Below, piece after piece: positions 22,968 through 35,400 of a DNA stretch of 64,000 nucleotides. The stretch's first letter is position 1. Every line of letters starts with the position of its first letter. The DNA comes from Liolophura sinensis (taxonomy: Eukaryota > Mollusca > Polyplacophora > Chitonida > Chitonidae). Below the pieces are notes generated by a model. It was not told where the DNA came from. It did not search any database and worked only from the letters and a program-made list of their open reading frames with translations. Location: assembly GCF_032854445.1 (NCBI RefSeq), contig NC_088301.1, forward strand, positions 57,920,512-57,984,511, written 5' to 3'. A program made the translations under genes and the position numbers.

Positions 22968-23525
22968 GTGACTTTACTTTCACAGTCCTGTCTTGATCTG
23001 CAAGCTTACCTTAAACACCTCTGTAGTTCCCTTGCTGGCTTCAATACACTACTGTTGGTAGCTAAATTATGTGTCTGTCTGTACTCATTGTCGTCCCAGC
23101 TACTGATTCCTGCTGGGTCTCCTCATGTATCATCCCTAGTAAATCCTCACAAAAATGAAACTGGTGTAGGCTGGATAAATTCAAACTCCAATCGCTATGT
23201 TTGAATGCATACTCCTCACAGTCCTTAAAAGGGAGATAACTATTTACACTACTAGCAACTAGCATATTTTGTACATCTTGTTTAATCTTATGCAGTCAAA
23301 GATGATGGTTGGAGTTTGAATTTATCCAGCTTCCACCAGTTTCATGCTTGCCAGTATTTACTAGTGATGATACATGGGGACACCCAGCAGGGATCGACGG
23401 CTGGGGCAACTATGAGTTCGGACAGACACATTATTTGGCAGCCAAAAGTAGTGTGCTGAGGACAGTGCGGGAAGTACAAAGGTGTTCAAGCTAAGCTTAT
23501 GGATCACTACAGGGCTGTGACAGTA
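22968..23525. repeat. Long inverted repeat, arms of about 225 bp
   Basis: The left arm (22968-23193) and right arm (23304-23525) are reverse complements at roughly 80 percent identity by eye, for example ctggataaattcaaactcca against ggagtttgaatttatccag. The loop of about 110 bases contains aaaagggagataac. It lies between the predicted 5'UTR exon and the first coding exon of the optineurin-like gene. Confidence 0.88.
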
Positions 23526-23998
23526 TACGTAATCAAAGCCCTGCAGGGCTATGACGTGTCCTGTTGTTAGCTTGTTGGCACAATCAAAGGTGTGCAGTCG
23601 CACCTGTAACTGAGCCTTGATAAAATACTGTTGACTGCATCACTGCCTCATGGGCACTCTTTATATTTTGTAAACCTGTATGCATCAACATCCTTTGTAT
23701 GGGTCTCAAGGCATTTTGTACGAGATGCAAACAGGGTAAGGGGAAGAGGAGTTTGGGTCCAAAATGTTCGCAACTTAAAAGTAGGTATTTTAAGGACAGC
23801 CCCTTAGTAATAATAATGGTTATCGATATGACAGCTTGGAGTGGTGTATCACTGCAATCATTTAACAGAATATTTCACCATTTAATATTTAAAGGAACAC
23901 TTTTATGTACTGAAATATTTCCACTAAGAAGTCTTTGGCACGGAAGTTAAAATAACACTCCATCACATTCACAGTTCATAATTTTGAAACAATTTATT

Positions 23999-24089
23999 TA
24001 TTTATTTATTTGACTGGTGTTTTACGCCGTACTCAAGAATATTTCAATTATACGACGGCGGGAGGAACCCCAGGCGAAACCTACGATCC
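23999..24089 (-). mobile_element. 5'-truncated SINE, copy 2, with target-site duplication
   Basis: Only the 3' end of the SINE is present (attcttgagtacggcgtaaa followed by a TTTA-type tail as read on the + strand). It is flanked by gaaacaatttatt at 23986-23998 and 24090-24102, a 13-bp target-site duplication. Truncation plus duplication fits LINE-driven insertion. Confidence 0.85.
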
Positions 24090-24336
24090 GAAACAATTTA
24101 TTGTCCTAAACGAATGATATCTATATACACTTTGTGTAATAAGGAGAGAATGTCTTACAATTGCTTGTTTACACCATAAAAGATGATGGGTGCCATAAAG
24201 GAAAGTGAAATTGTCGAGTTTCTAACGACTGAATCGGTTGTGGGTGTTGTAGCGACTGACGGTGCATTTATCGTTGCAAACGATTTTTACATTTTACGAC
24301 GTTCGTTATGACCAAACCATAAAGATAACGTATTAC

Positions 24337-24455
24337 CTGTGTACAATGTTTCTTCGAGTGGCATACACAAGCGAAATCCAGCCGGAAGTTTAAACACCCA
24401 ACAAATTAACCAACATGGTTTGTAATGAAAACTTCTTCTTCACGTCAAAACATCG
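24337..24455 (-). promoter_or_regulatory. Predicted 5'UTR exon and promoter of the optineurin-like gene
   Basis: The first coding exon starts at a splice acceptor, so an upstream non-coding exon is expected. A good donor, CACAG/GTAATA, lies at 24336/24337 on the - strand. Upstream is an ETS-type CCGGAAGT (24382-24389) and no TATA box. A nine-codon upstream ORF starts within the predicted exon. The upstream limit is a guess. Confidence 0.4.
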
Positions 24456-24465
24456 GACTTTCTTC

Positions 24466-24476
24466 GGGGATTCCCC
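24466..24476. promoter_or_regulatory. Palindromic NF-kappaB (kappaB) site
   Basis: GGGGATTCCCC fits the consensus GGGRNNYYCC on both strands. It lies about 130 bases upstream of the donor of the predicted 5'UTR exon of the optineurin-like gene, where a promoter element would be expected. One 10-11-bp match can occur by chance in a 64-kb window. Confidence 0.5.
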
Positions 24477-24499
24477 ATATGTCTGGCATCTCATTGGTT

Positions 24500-27400
24500 G
24501 AAAAATGATCGATCTTCTGCGCTTTAGAGCTCTTTTGTGTTAAAGGTATGTTTAGTAAGGTCACATGAACGTGATCATGGTTATCAAAATTTTCTGTTAA
24601 TGACGTGCATTAAATGGGGGAAAAAAAGATGAATATAGGGTCCTGCAGCACAAACGGCTTTAGTGTGAAAGCAGACACACAAGCACACATGCCAAAAAAC
24701 ACGGCATACCCACGGAATCGACAGCCTAATGAAGTATCGCTCTTGGCAGCCAAAGCCTGTCTTAGTGACAGTGTCATTGAGTGTTAGTTTCCATATTACA
24801 TTAAAAATCACAACTTCACTAGGCCGGGGCAAAACGATATAAAAGAAACCTTCTTCGCCTGTTGATTGACTTAGTCTGCCTATTAATGCGTTATATAGGG
24901 TAATCTTGGACCAGTGTTTGTCGAGTAATCGCCAAATTTCGCTAACTCACTTTTCATAAAAATAAAAATAGGATCTCCGCATTTGCAAAGTCGGAAACGA
25001 ATTGATGTGAGAATTTCAGGTACACAGACCTTCACTAAGTATAACATTGACACAAACCGCATTTAATCGCTTGTAAGTGTATTTGAAAATATAGCGTGCA
25101 CCACCCATCAAATAGAAATGACTGCTGCGTTATTCCTGATTAGCCATAGCCTAAGACTATGAAGACACTGAACAATGAGTATGTAAATTTATTTTAAATG
25201 TTATAGTGTTTTTTATTAGGCAAATTATGCTGCAACATTTATAAAACTGTCTGTCATAATGTTATTAGTAATGTCTTCTTTTTTTTTATTCCGTACATCA
25301 AATTGTGATTTATAATAACTTTACAAAAATCACAAATATGAACAGATACGGCCCGAATAAAAACACATGGGGTTGGCAACTACTTTTAACCACAGACATG
25401 TGGTGTACGCATATATTGTGATGAAATACTTTATACATAAATACAAAGAGAAAAATTAAAACGTCCAGTAGGCCTACATCCTTAATTATCCAAAGCTGAT
25501 AAACTCGATTGTTAAGAAGTGACATTGATATAGATTTGAGACTTGAGGGGAAATGTACACAGTGAAGTTCAGAAACGGTAGAATATTTACGTGATAGAAA
25601 AATTTGTGACCTAAAAAGAGCGACTGGGACGAATTAATTTGTGCTAGATCTTGGTAATTGTAACTTGTCCAATGATGAAATTATTTAAAACGTAAGCCTA
25701 TCGATCTTTTTTGAAGAGTTACAAAACATGTCAGCGGCATGGCGGGTTGGTAGTGCAGCAGAGTATATTACAGTACGCTTGGATTATATTGCTATTAATA
25801 GTCAAAATTTATTTCTTGCTCTCCACAGCTCATGTTACTAAAATACCGCAACGGGTCTGCACGTTGCTCTGAAATACAGCGCCTAATTTTCATGGACAGA
25901 GGTTTCCTATATGTTTGGTTATCATCTAAATGGTTGACAGTGTGGCTAAGACATAGTTATCTGCTGAAATATTTTTTGTAGGCAGACTTTCTAAAAGTAA
26001 ATCTTTGGTCCACAAACCTTTAAATATTTTTGTCCAGTAACGATATCCTTCCGTTGAGTGCATGTATAATGACTGCTCAGTGGAAAAAGTCACAGGCAGA
26101 TCTGACATTTTGGTAGAAAATTTTACACTTCAAGGCAATTTTTTAAAAGAAATCTTGTTTTCATTGTCACGTAGGCCTATATAAGTGTTGAGGGTCAAGT
26201 GTTCACAGAAGCAGTAGGCCTACTTGTCGTGTTGTTGTTGTTTTTTTTTTCAGTATTGTTTTTTTTTTTTGTCATGTAAGTAGGCCTAGTCTTTCTTTCC
26301 CTGCAACGTACATAACATTGGTTATATGTCAAACTTCAATTGTCGGCGTCGATTAGGTTACTGAACTCAGCATATATGTAAAGCGCAATAATACCAAAGT
26401 GTGTGTGTGGACCATTGTCGATGCTCTGTGTGCATAGTATATGATTTATAAATTTACAAAATTTTTGACTTACACACAGTATCCGTATATATGAATAAAT
26501 GTTAAGGTAGATGTTAAGGGTGGTATCTCAAAAAGAACGGCATGTATTATACTCCGGTTTGGATACTTTGCATACTTGTACACAAAAATAACACGAAGGG
26601 TATTCCATCGATTCCCTTTGATTATCTTAAATTCTATCTTCTATTATTTGCATTAGAATCAAAATTAATATGTACCGCAAAACGTACTGACAATACATGA
26701 AAGCACAATGACACAAGAAACATATTCTTAAAAGAAAGATATTTAATAAGATATTAGTTACTGTAATTTACAAAATCCTCTTTTGTGTTTTATTTCATCT
26801 TAAGGTAAATGTAAAATGTAAATGTATACGGTTAATTTTGCATTCATATGTATATATAGGTGATCTCTGTTTCCGCTGAACCTAAAATTCTTGCATTGAA
26901 TTTGTGGAATTTTTCCCTGAAGAGTGATAAATCATGTGGTAATCTATACTGCACACTTTATGCTATTCATAGGCCCTATACATTACATAGTGATGTTACT
27001 TGTCCTCCTCGATGGGATTTTCAGATTTTTTGAAACAAGTTAATCATATTATGACATTAGATATATAAAACATCCCCCACATATCGCACAATAATATGCC
27101 TTTGATGGGGATGAAAAAATAAAAAGTTAGATCTCCCAGGAACGAAATATTATTTAGCAAGATCAGAGATTTACAGCATTGATTTGCTTGCGATGCTAAC
27201 TTGCAAGCACCTGATAGAGGCCAGATAGGCCTTGGTCTGTTCAGTTCATCTATACTTATAATGAGATTCTATCTGATGTTGCAGTATACCGGAACTATGG
27301 TCTCAACTCTCACGGGCGCCACTTGCGCGCCCGTTCACCTTTCAATTCTCACAAATTTGCAGCTAGTCACGTCAAACTGTGCATTTGTGAATGAGCTACC

Positions 27401-28454
27401 TAATTTAGTTTCTACCAGAAACAGAACGCATGTGACCCATTTGCAATGGATACCAGCAAATTGGTGACGCAGACCGGTTTTAATTACGTAGCAAATAATA
27501 AATTTCTTTCTGTGTTTGCATGCCAAGTCTCCGGAGTCATAGGGCTTCTATTGTAACTTTTAATTTCATATGTTGTCAAAAGGCATCTAAGATGCCTATC
27601 TGGAACTGGGAGATGAACATGTAACAAATCCACCCTTCGTCAGTGTTTCTAAGAATACCAGACAGGTGTGCACACTTTGTGTGACGGTCCCAGATCTCGT
27701 AAACGTCACACTCTATTGCCTTCTGGGTTTTACTAATTCGCTTCCCCCTCATGCCTCGCATGGACTACGCAGAGTAATATCGTGTACATGACATCATCAT
27801 TTACGTATTTTACCCGCTGATTATTGCAACCGTGTGGTGTAAATCAGTTCCTTAAGGTGACTGCCACACGCCAATATTCGAAACACCAACCAATAATTAT
27901 GGCGCTATTAATCACAATTAAAGTGGCTTGTTGGCCCAGTTATACGAGAAACAGAGAGAGAGAGAGAGAGAGATGAAATGTCATTGTGCTTCTAAGAGCT
28001 GTTGGGCAAGAGTTAACTTATATCAACACAAAAACAACAACAGTCGATCAATTTATTTATTTTACTTATTGACGAACATTCCAACATGTGTGAATAGTTC
28101 TCTGCCCACGATCAAGTTTGAGTCCGTACCTCAGGTGTCCTATAGATTTACTGAAAGGCAAGCCCCTTAACTATTCGGCCACGAGATATCACAAATCGCT
28201 TCCTTTTCATTTTTCATGTATGTATTTAAAGTTTAAGCGTTAAAATTCTTACTACAAAACTAATATATCAAAAACGAAGAAATCAGTTTGGATATACTTG
28301 GGACTAGTATAACAGTTATATTAGTCCCAGGATATACCAATAATCTAAACAAATTACAAAATTTGTAACAAGGTATTAAATTGTAAATCGTGGAACTTGC
28401 AATATTTTCTTATCACGTGTTAAACATTTAAATAAAGTGACAGTTGCAGTGCAT
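24500..28454. other. Intergenic region, nothing recognised
   Basis: Short ORFs only, none with recognisable motifs or splice context. A (GA)n tract is at 27953-27973. The GC-rich cacgggcgccacttgcgcgcc around 27309 stands out from the AT-rich surroundings but matches nothing known to me. Confidence 0.5.
28288..28340. repeat. Short fold-back, arms of about 25 bp
   Basis: ggatatacttgggactagta pairs with ttagtcccaggatatacc across a very short loop. A perfect stem would need few changes. It may be a hairpin or the remains of a small transposon. Confidence 0.65.
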
Positions 28455-28889
28455 TCATAACGGCCCTTTTACAGGGGAGCATGATTTCATTGATAACAGC
28501 AGGATATTAGCCATCGGTAGAGCATGAATTCTCGTGGTGCAATGAGGCATAGCGACACGTCGAAATGGATTAGCAGAATTAAAATATAGGACAAACGTTA
28601 TATCGTACCTTTTGGTGAATTCTACAAGTCGCACCTTAGGAACGCAGCTTACGAAATAACTCGTAGTGTTTTCATTCCACATGTTGAATTCGACAAATCG
28701 CGATATCATGTGACAACTTTTGGTTGTCTCTCCATGCAGTGGACTGTTTCGTCGGCTATCAGTATCAACTCTCCTGGGTACATCTTTGTGGCCCGATCGG
28801 TAGACTCCTGTCTGCAAGCACATTATCTGTTTGACGAAACGAGGAGTCGTGTATTTCTGCCATGAAGTTCCGAGGTCCCACGGATCCAC
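28455..28889 (-). CDS. Unrecognised ORF, 144 codons, possible exon or repeat-derived
   Basis: This is the longest non-repetitive open frame between the optineurin-like gene and the cysteine-rich gene. A possible acceptor, ctaatttatag/G, precedes VDPWDLGTSWQKYTTPRF. I do not recognise the protein. DLGxxW followed by PRFVK and Cys faintly recalls noggin/trunk-type cystine knots, but the later cysteine pattern does not fit. The second half repeats gaattc-containing phrases and may be derived from a dispersed repeat. No signal peptide or membrane segment is visible. Confidence 0.2.
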   Translation of the reverse strand: MDPWDLGTSWQKYTTPRFVKQIMCLQTGVYRSGHKDVPRRVDTDSRRNSPLHGETTKSCHMISRFVEFNMWNENTTSYFVSCVPKVRLVEFTKRYDITFVLYFNSANPFRRVAMPHCTTRIHALPMANILLLSMKSCSPVKGPL

Positions 28890-28899
28890 CCCCCTATAA

Positions 28900-31800
28900 A
28901 TTAGTATAAGCGTATTCTTTTGCCCCTGCTGTTAGATCATACATGGAGATGATGTTGGCAGCAAACACCATATCAGTGACTTCTTACAAGCAGTCCATGA
29001 ATAGTTTTTATAACGCCAACCCTCGCTTACTTAGATTTTCAGGATCAGTGAAGACAATATCTTTATTTCTAAATTACTCCTGAAGAAGTGAGATAACTAG
29101 ACTCCATGAGATGTTGAGGTTTTTCTCCTCGACTGGTGTCAGTTTACAGACCATTAGTTTTGATGGTTACGGGGTCAACACGACGATTGCTCACTCCAAA
29201 GTGAACAATTACTATATTTGTGCTGGCATAGCATGTTGTTTTTGGCCGCCGTGGGGACACTCAGTGTATACACTGAAAGCATTTGCTGACTGATTTGGTT
29301 GATGATAGCTAAGATAGTTGTAACATCACCTGCCCTCTCGGCCTAGTCTTTTTGCCAGTATGTTGGGAGTTGTTTTGATTGTTCTCCGGACGTCTTCCTC
29401 CACTGGGTTGCATTGGCCTGACAACAGATGACACTTATTTAATGCGATTGCCTGCCTATCTGTGAAATGCAGTTAGGGTCTCCTGAATTAGTAGATGGTC
29501 AAACTTATTTCTAGTATTGTATAGTCTTTTATTTTAATAGAGCATGTTGAATTACTAACAACTTGGGCCAAAATTAGTAGATGCAAATTAGACGGGTTTA
29601 GCTAATTTGTAAAACTGCGCAGTATGGTTCCACAGTGTTGTGGTGGCAAGTAGATCTATAGATCCTCTTGACTGAGGCAGTGGACTATGTCTTATAGGTA
29701 CTCTGTCAAGATGTTCATTGATGTGTGTGGCCGTTGTCTGTAATTTTTCTTCAATGGATGTTTTTACTAGCAAAGTAATGTCGTCAGTTTTCAGTAATGT
29801 CACACAAAGGATCACGGATCACTAATGCTGAGTTGCCCGTGTAAGTGACAACGGCGGCTTGTGTCCAATCATTGTCAATCTCTGGAAATCTGTCTGTGTG
29901 AAGTTTTGCAGGGGTTGAGCGCCCACAATAAATGGCAATAATAATTAAATGTATACACCTGAGTACACGATGAAGAAGTTGCGACAACTTTTCCCGTAAT
30001 GCTTTTAACAAAAACAATAAATAAATCATAGTGAAATGTATCCGAACTTATCCTTCCCTTTCTTTATATGTATCTGGGGCGTAATGTTTCTTCTAGAAGG
30101 AGATTTGAATTCTTCTGTTAAAACAAATTCTGTGGTAATGAAGATTTGTCCCGTTTTCGCTTAAGAAGTTAGAAAGTAAACTGTTACCAACTCGTAACAA
30201 CTGACAGAATTATAAAACGAACCCAATTTGTACAAATCTGCAAGGAGTAATTGTCCCAAGAACTTCACAATTTTTATTTGATTATTACACGAAGTCATCG
30301 AATTAAACCTAATTTCATCATATATAAGAAGCACTTTGATATATTCAAATATATTTCTAACCATAATTTCATCGTAATAGCGCAAGTTAAGGTGTTTGAC
30401 ATTTTTATATGAGGATCATAGACAATACATATGCACTGGTAAATTAAGTCTTGCACAATAATCATGTAAGAATAACCCAGAAATACATTGGTCAAACAGG
30501 CTCAGTCATAGTATTTGTTATTTTAATGTTAACAAACCCAAGCCTAACAGTTTCAAATTATATAATGAGAAAAACAGTGTTTGGAAACGGTTGAAGGGAC
30601 TGTACAGTTTCGCCAAAATTTGGCCTGTAGACTTTTCATTCTATTTAAGTTGTAAATTTCTCACACTTACACTAAAAACATATACAATATGTATACACTT
30701 CATAAAAACATGCTTGTGATACTTCGGCCATAGACACCGTGAAGCATATATTTTTCTCTACAACATATCAAAAATTCAAGCTACATATAAAGCTCCAGTA
30801 AGACCACCACTTTCAGCTCTCACAACCAGTGAATAAATTACGTAGTCAGTGGATTGGTCAGTCATGCAGGTATTTGACAACCTTAATTTTAAAATGGGCC
30901 ATCTAGTTAACGAGACGACATCGACATTACTATATTGCAAATTTGTGCTTTTGAACTCTTTCCTTTGAAAATTAGGTTATAGTATTTTGTCATCATGATA
31001 ATGTCTAGGGAGATGGGTATAGTAGGCCTAATCCCAGGCAAGCAGATTTCATTTCATTCATACTCAACCTTTTGACACATTTTTGACCCGGCGCAAAATA
31101 ACAGTGAGAAAAGTCACAGTGTGCATGCGTGAAGGAATTATCTACTCAGTGGACAGCGTTCATTTGTTTTACTCTTGTAAAGTTTTTTGGCAACAATGTG
31201 CATAAAATGCCTTAGGAACGAACCGTCATTAAATTAGTGCATAAACCGCACATTCATAGATCTTCTGTAATAATCAGCAAATGTATGCAGTACACGTTAT
31301 ACAACTAACTGATAACTGAAAATGACGAATTAAAGAGTACGAACAGGTAGATACAGAAAAATCTGCTTTAAGTTGGAGCTGATTCGCCATACTGTTTTAA
31401 AAGAGCCCGAAGCCCCGCTTCCGCTATACTGTGTAACGTCTACACCATTCGGCTTCCTAAACAAACTCAGCTGCTATATACAGCCATCAGAAACAATAAG
31501 GTTGTACATGTATAGGTGCGGCTCTTACTACAAATTATACGCGCCCAGTGGTAAATATCTTCAAATACTGTAATATGGCCCTGTCACAATATTATTTTGT
31601 ATATATGGAATGGTTCTTATATGAGTATCCAGACAACTCCAGGTTGGTGAATCTTCGAACTATTATCTAATTAACGAATCACTCATTTATAACAAATGAA
31701 ACCATGTTGTGAATGGCATAGTTAATGAATTGGAGTCCCCAACATATGCTCCCGTCAGATTGACATATGCTGTTGGATCATACACTCCACGAACAACGTG

Positions 31801-32164
31801 CTCACCGTTTCCACATTACAAGAGGCATTTAACTCGTTTATAAATGATTTATGGAAATCACATGTTTGTTCTGAACTCAAGTCTTTTGAGGAAATTCAGC
31901 TCTTTGCGGTGATTTAAATCACTGAAGCGGGCGGTTTTATCAAGCACCAAATCTGAACGTGTTGTGAAACGTGAAATATATGTCTATATTGTCATGAGAT
32001 TGAAACCTTACACCTGGCAAAGCTGTATCCGTCACAGCAATTCTCAGCACGCTAATGGACTATACTTTCCCAGTTTAATCTATACATTGCATCCCCCAGG
32101 TGACCGTGTAACGTGTAGCCGCGACCGCCGTTAGAGACGGCGTTGTCAAAAGACTATAGCTCAC
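28900..32164. other. Intergenic region, nothing recognised
   Basis: No ORF over 90 codons, no tandem array and no SINE was seen. It should contain the 3'UTR of the cysteine-rich gene ending at 32165. Confidence 0.5.
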
Positions 32165-32405
32165 TCAGACAAACACTTGCCGTCGTGAGACCAAGTGATA
32201 CACCCACAACACAATGCAGGGCACCAGGGTTACAAGCCATCTGCCTGTCATACTGTCGCCACCACTCCCAGGATCGCCACCTTGGTGAAATCCACAATAA
32301 TCCGGATCGAAGTAAGAGATTACTTTTGTAAGTTCGTCAGCCGGTCTTGCCCCACAGTTCCTCCTAACAGAATCCACCTGACAGTTAGAAACCTGTTGTA
32401 ATACC
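32165..32405 (-). CDS. Cysteine-rich gene 1, terminal exon B2 with GPI-type tail
   Basis: The acceptor is tgttctcacag/G. It encodes VSNCQVDSVRRNCGARPADE, a last Cys in DPDYCG, a small-residue linker and a hydrophobic C-terminus, then TGA. A short basic end (SRRQVFV) follows the hydrophobic run, slightly unusual for a GPI signal, so a single-pass membrane anchor is possible. Confidence 0.7.
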
Positions 32406-35400
32406 CTGTGAGAACAAATAAACACGTACGTCTAAGGCGCAAGCAACCATAAGTATAGTCTGGCGAACCCAGCTGCAGTTAATGTAAAACATAGGTTAAA
32501 TCTCAACATCAGTGCGGACATATCCAGCAACGTTGTCGAGGCTTTGCCAAAGCAACAAAACAGCTCTGCTTATAGAATGCGATTTGACATATTTAAGAGA
32601 GAAACAACCATATTGGATGCATGAAGATGAGGTAAGAAAGACACAGTTGAAACATTACATTCTTTATCTATTACCTCCTTGAAATATAGGGTAACTTGTC
32701 TTAGTCCCGCTCCATGCTCAAGAGTTCAAATAAGGGATGTAAAATCCGTGGTGATTATACATTCCCCGTTCTTTGAATTCCGTATATCATTTTTTTAAGA
32801 GTAATGTTAGAGTGAAAGCCATTGGGTGAGTGTTCTTTTCTGCAAAGAAGTAAGTATCATGTTACATCCTGAAATAGGTGTATTTTTAGACATTCTCTTT
32901 TGTATTCATGTATTTATTTGGCACGCACTGGCAGGCAGCCTTGAGAATCTTGTCCATATCTTCACCCATTTTGTGGATTTTCAACTTAAACTCTGTCGCC
33001 TCGGCATCTGCACATTCTGTTACAAAAGGACTCTGCCTTCGGATACACTCCTCATCGTTGGCGAGCTCTGTGGAAAATAGAGAGAAAATAAAATCCAGAC
33101 ATAACTGTCGAGGTGTACATACTGTTACCATGTCTACGAAGTGTAAAACTACGTCAAGAGTAGAAAATTATTGCGCCACTGATCACATTTATGAATCAGT
33201 GCAATGTGGCTAATCGTTCAGGCACATTAATTTTTTGAAGGCTTGCATAGGTTAACCTAAGCCAAGAAATTCCGTAAACAATCAGCTTAAATTCCAAGCA
33301 GCAGACATACATATGTAGAGACAGCATGCAGCTCACAACGTCCAACAACCCCACTTTCCATCTGTCCTACAATAATTCCTCCTCACCAGCACGGTGCAAT
33401 GACCCATACAGGAGCCTCCCAACAATACGGTCGCTATGAGTTCAAGTCCAGCCCATGCTGGCTCTCTCCCCTGCCGTAGGTGGAAATGTCTGCCAGCAAC
33501 CTGGGGATGGGTTCCTCAGCCCGGTTAAATCCCACCATAATGATGGCCGCCGTCGTATAAGTGAAATATTCTTCAGTCCAGCGTAAATCACCAATGAAAT
33601 AAATAAATACATCTATAATTCCTGCTTAAATTTGACACGCTCAGATGAAATAGTTGAGTCATTCTCCGTGAAAATGGGAGAAGAACAGAGCTCAAGGTTC
33701 ACTAGCTATGCACCGTTTGTTTGTATATTACCTAAATAAAAAACTAACTATACTTGAACACTTCACATTTATATCATGAACATGTACTTTTGTATACGGA
33801 CAATCAGTTGCCAGTTATGATCAGTGCTATACATCTTTATAAAAAGATATACCTTAAAGCATATCACACACCTCTTACAGTTATGGTACACACTCGGTCC
33901 ATCCCCTTTTTCATCCGTGGTATGTTTAAATATTTTTTTAGGTTTTCCCTCTGTTCAGGCTCATCGTCACAACTTTTGATTATCTTTTCGGCACATTCTA
34001 TTCCTCGACTAAATGTTCCATTACTGAAAATATAGACGATACACCTGTATTTATATACAACCATTTTCAAGTTGTGAGTGATACGCATTATGACCAGTTT
34101 CATCTTATTAGTGACATGGACCGTATGAATTATGGCCAGTTTCATATTGTCAGTGATATGGACCACATACATCATGAGCAATTTCATCTCGCCACTGGCA
34201 TCCATTATGACTAATTTCATCTGACAGTGATATAGCCTATATTCATTCTGACCAGTTTCATCTCGCCATTGATATTGATCATTATGACCAGTTTCATCTT
34301 GTCAGTGATATGGGCTATATGCAATATGATTAAATTCATTTCGTTAGTGGTATTTGTCATATGCATTATAACCATTTCATTTCATCAGTAATATACATTT
34401 TAGCCAATTTCATCTCGCCGATGATATACATTATGACCAGTTTCATCTTGCCACTGATAGGTGTCATAGGCATTATGACAAGTTTCATCTCACCCACCAT
34501 ACGGCCCATGGACGCTATGACAAGTTTCATCTCACCCACCATACGGCCCATGGACGCTATGAAAAGTTTCATCTCGTCAGTCATTTGGCCCATTGACATT
34601 ATGACCAGTTTCATCTCGCCAGTCATGTGACTCATGCACATTTTGACCAGTTTCATCCCACCGGTTCTATGACCCATGGATGTTATGACCAGTTTTATCT
34701 TGCCAGTGATATGGGCTTCACATTATGAACATAGACATTATGACGAGTTTCATCCCACCAGTGATATAACCATGGGCAATATGACCAGCTTGATCAGTGG
34801 TATGACCCAATAAGATCAACATGGCCAGTGATATGGCCCATGGACATGATGACCATGGGCCAGTGATATGGCCCATGGACATGATGACCAGCTTCACCCC
34901 ACCAGTGATATGACCCATGGACATGATGGCCAGTTTCACCCCACCAGTAATATTACCCATGGACATCATGACCATCCCACCATTGACATGGCACATGGGC
35001 ATTATGACCAGCTTCATCCCACCAGTGATATGACCCATGGACATTATGACCAACTCCAGTGACATGGCTCATGGGTATTGTGATCAGTTTCATCTCCCAG
35101 TGATATGACCCATGGACATTACGACCAGCTTCATCCCACCAGTAATATGGCCCATGGACATTATGACCAGCTCCAGTGACATGGCCCATGGACATTGTGA
35201 CCAGCTTCACCCCACCAGTGATATGGCCCATGCACACTATGACCAACTCCAGTGACATGGCTCATGGGTATTGTGATCAGTTTCATCCCCCAGTGATATG
35301 ACCCATGGACATTACGACCAGCTTCATCCCACCAGTAATATGGCCCATGGACATTATGACCAGCTCCAGTGACATGGCCCATGGACATTGTGACCAGCTT

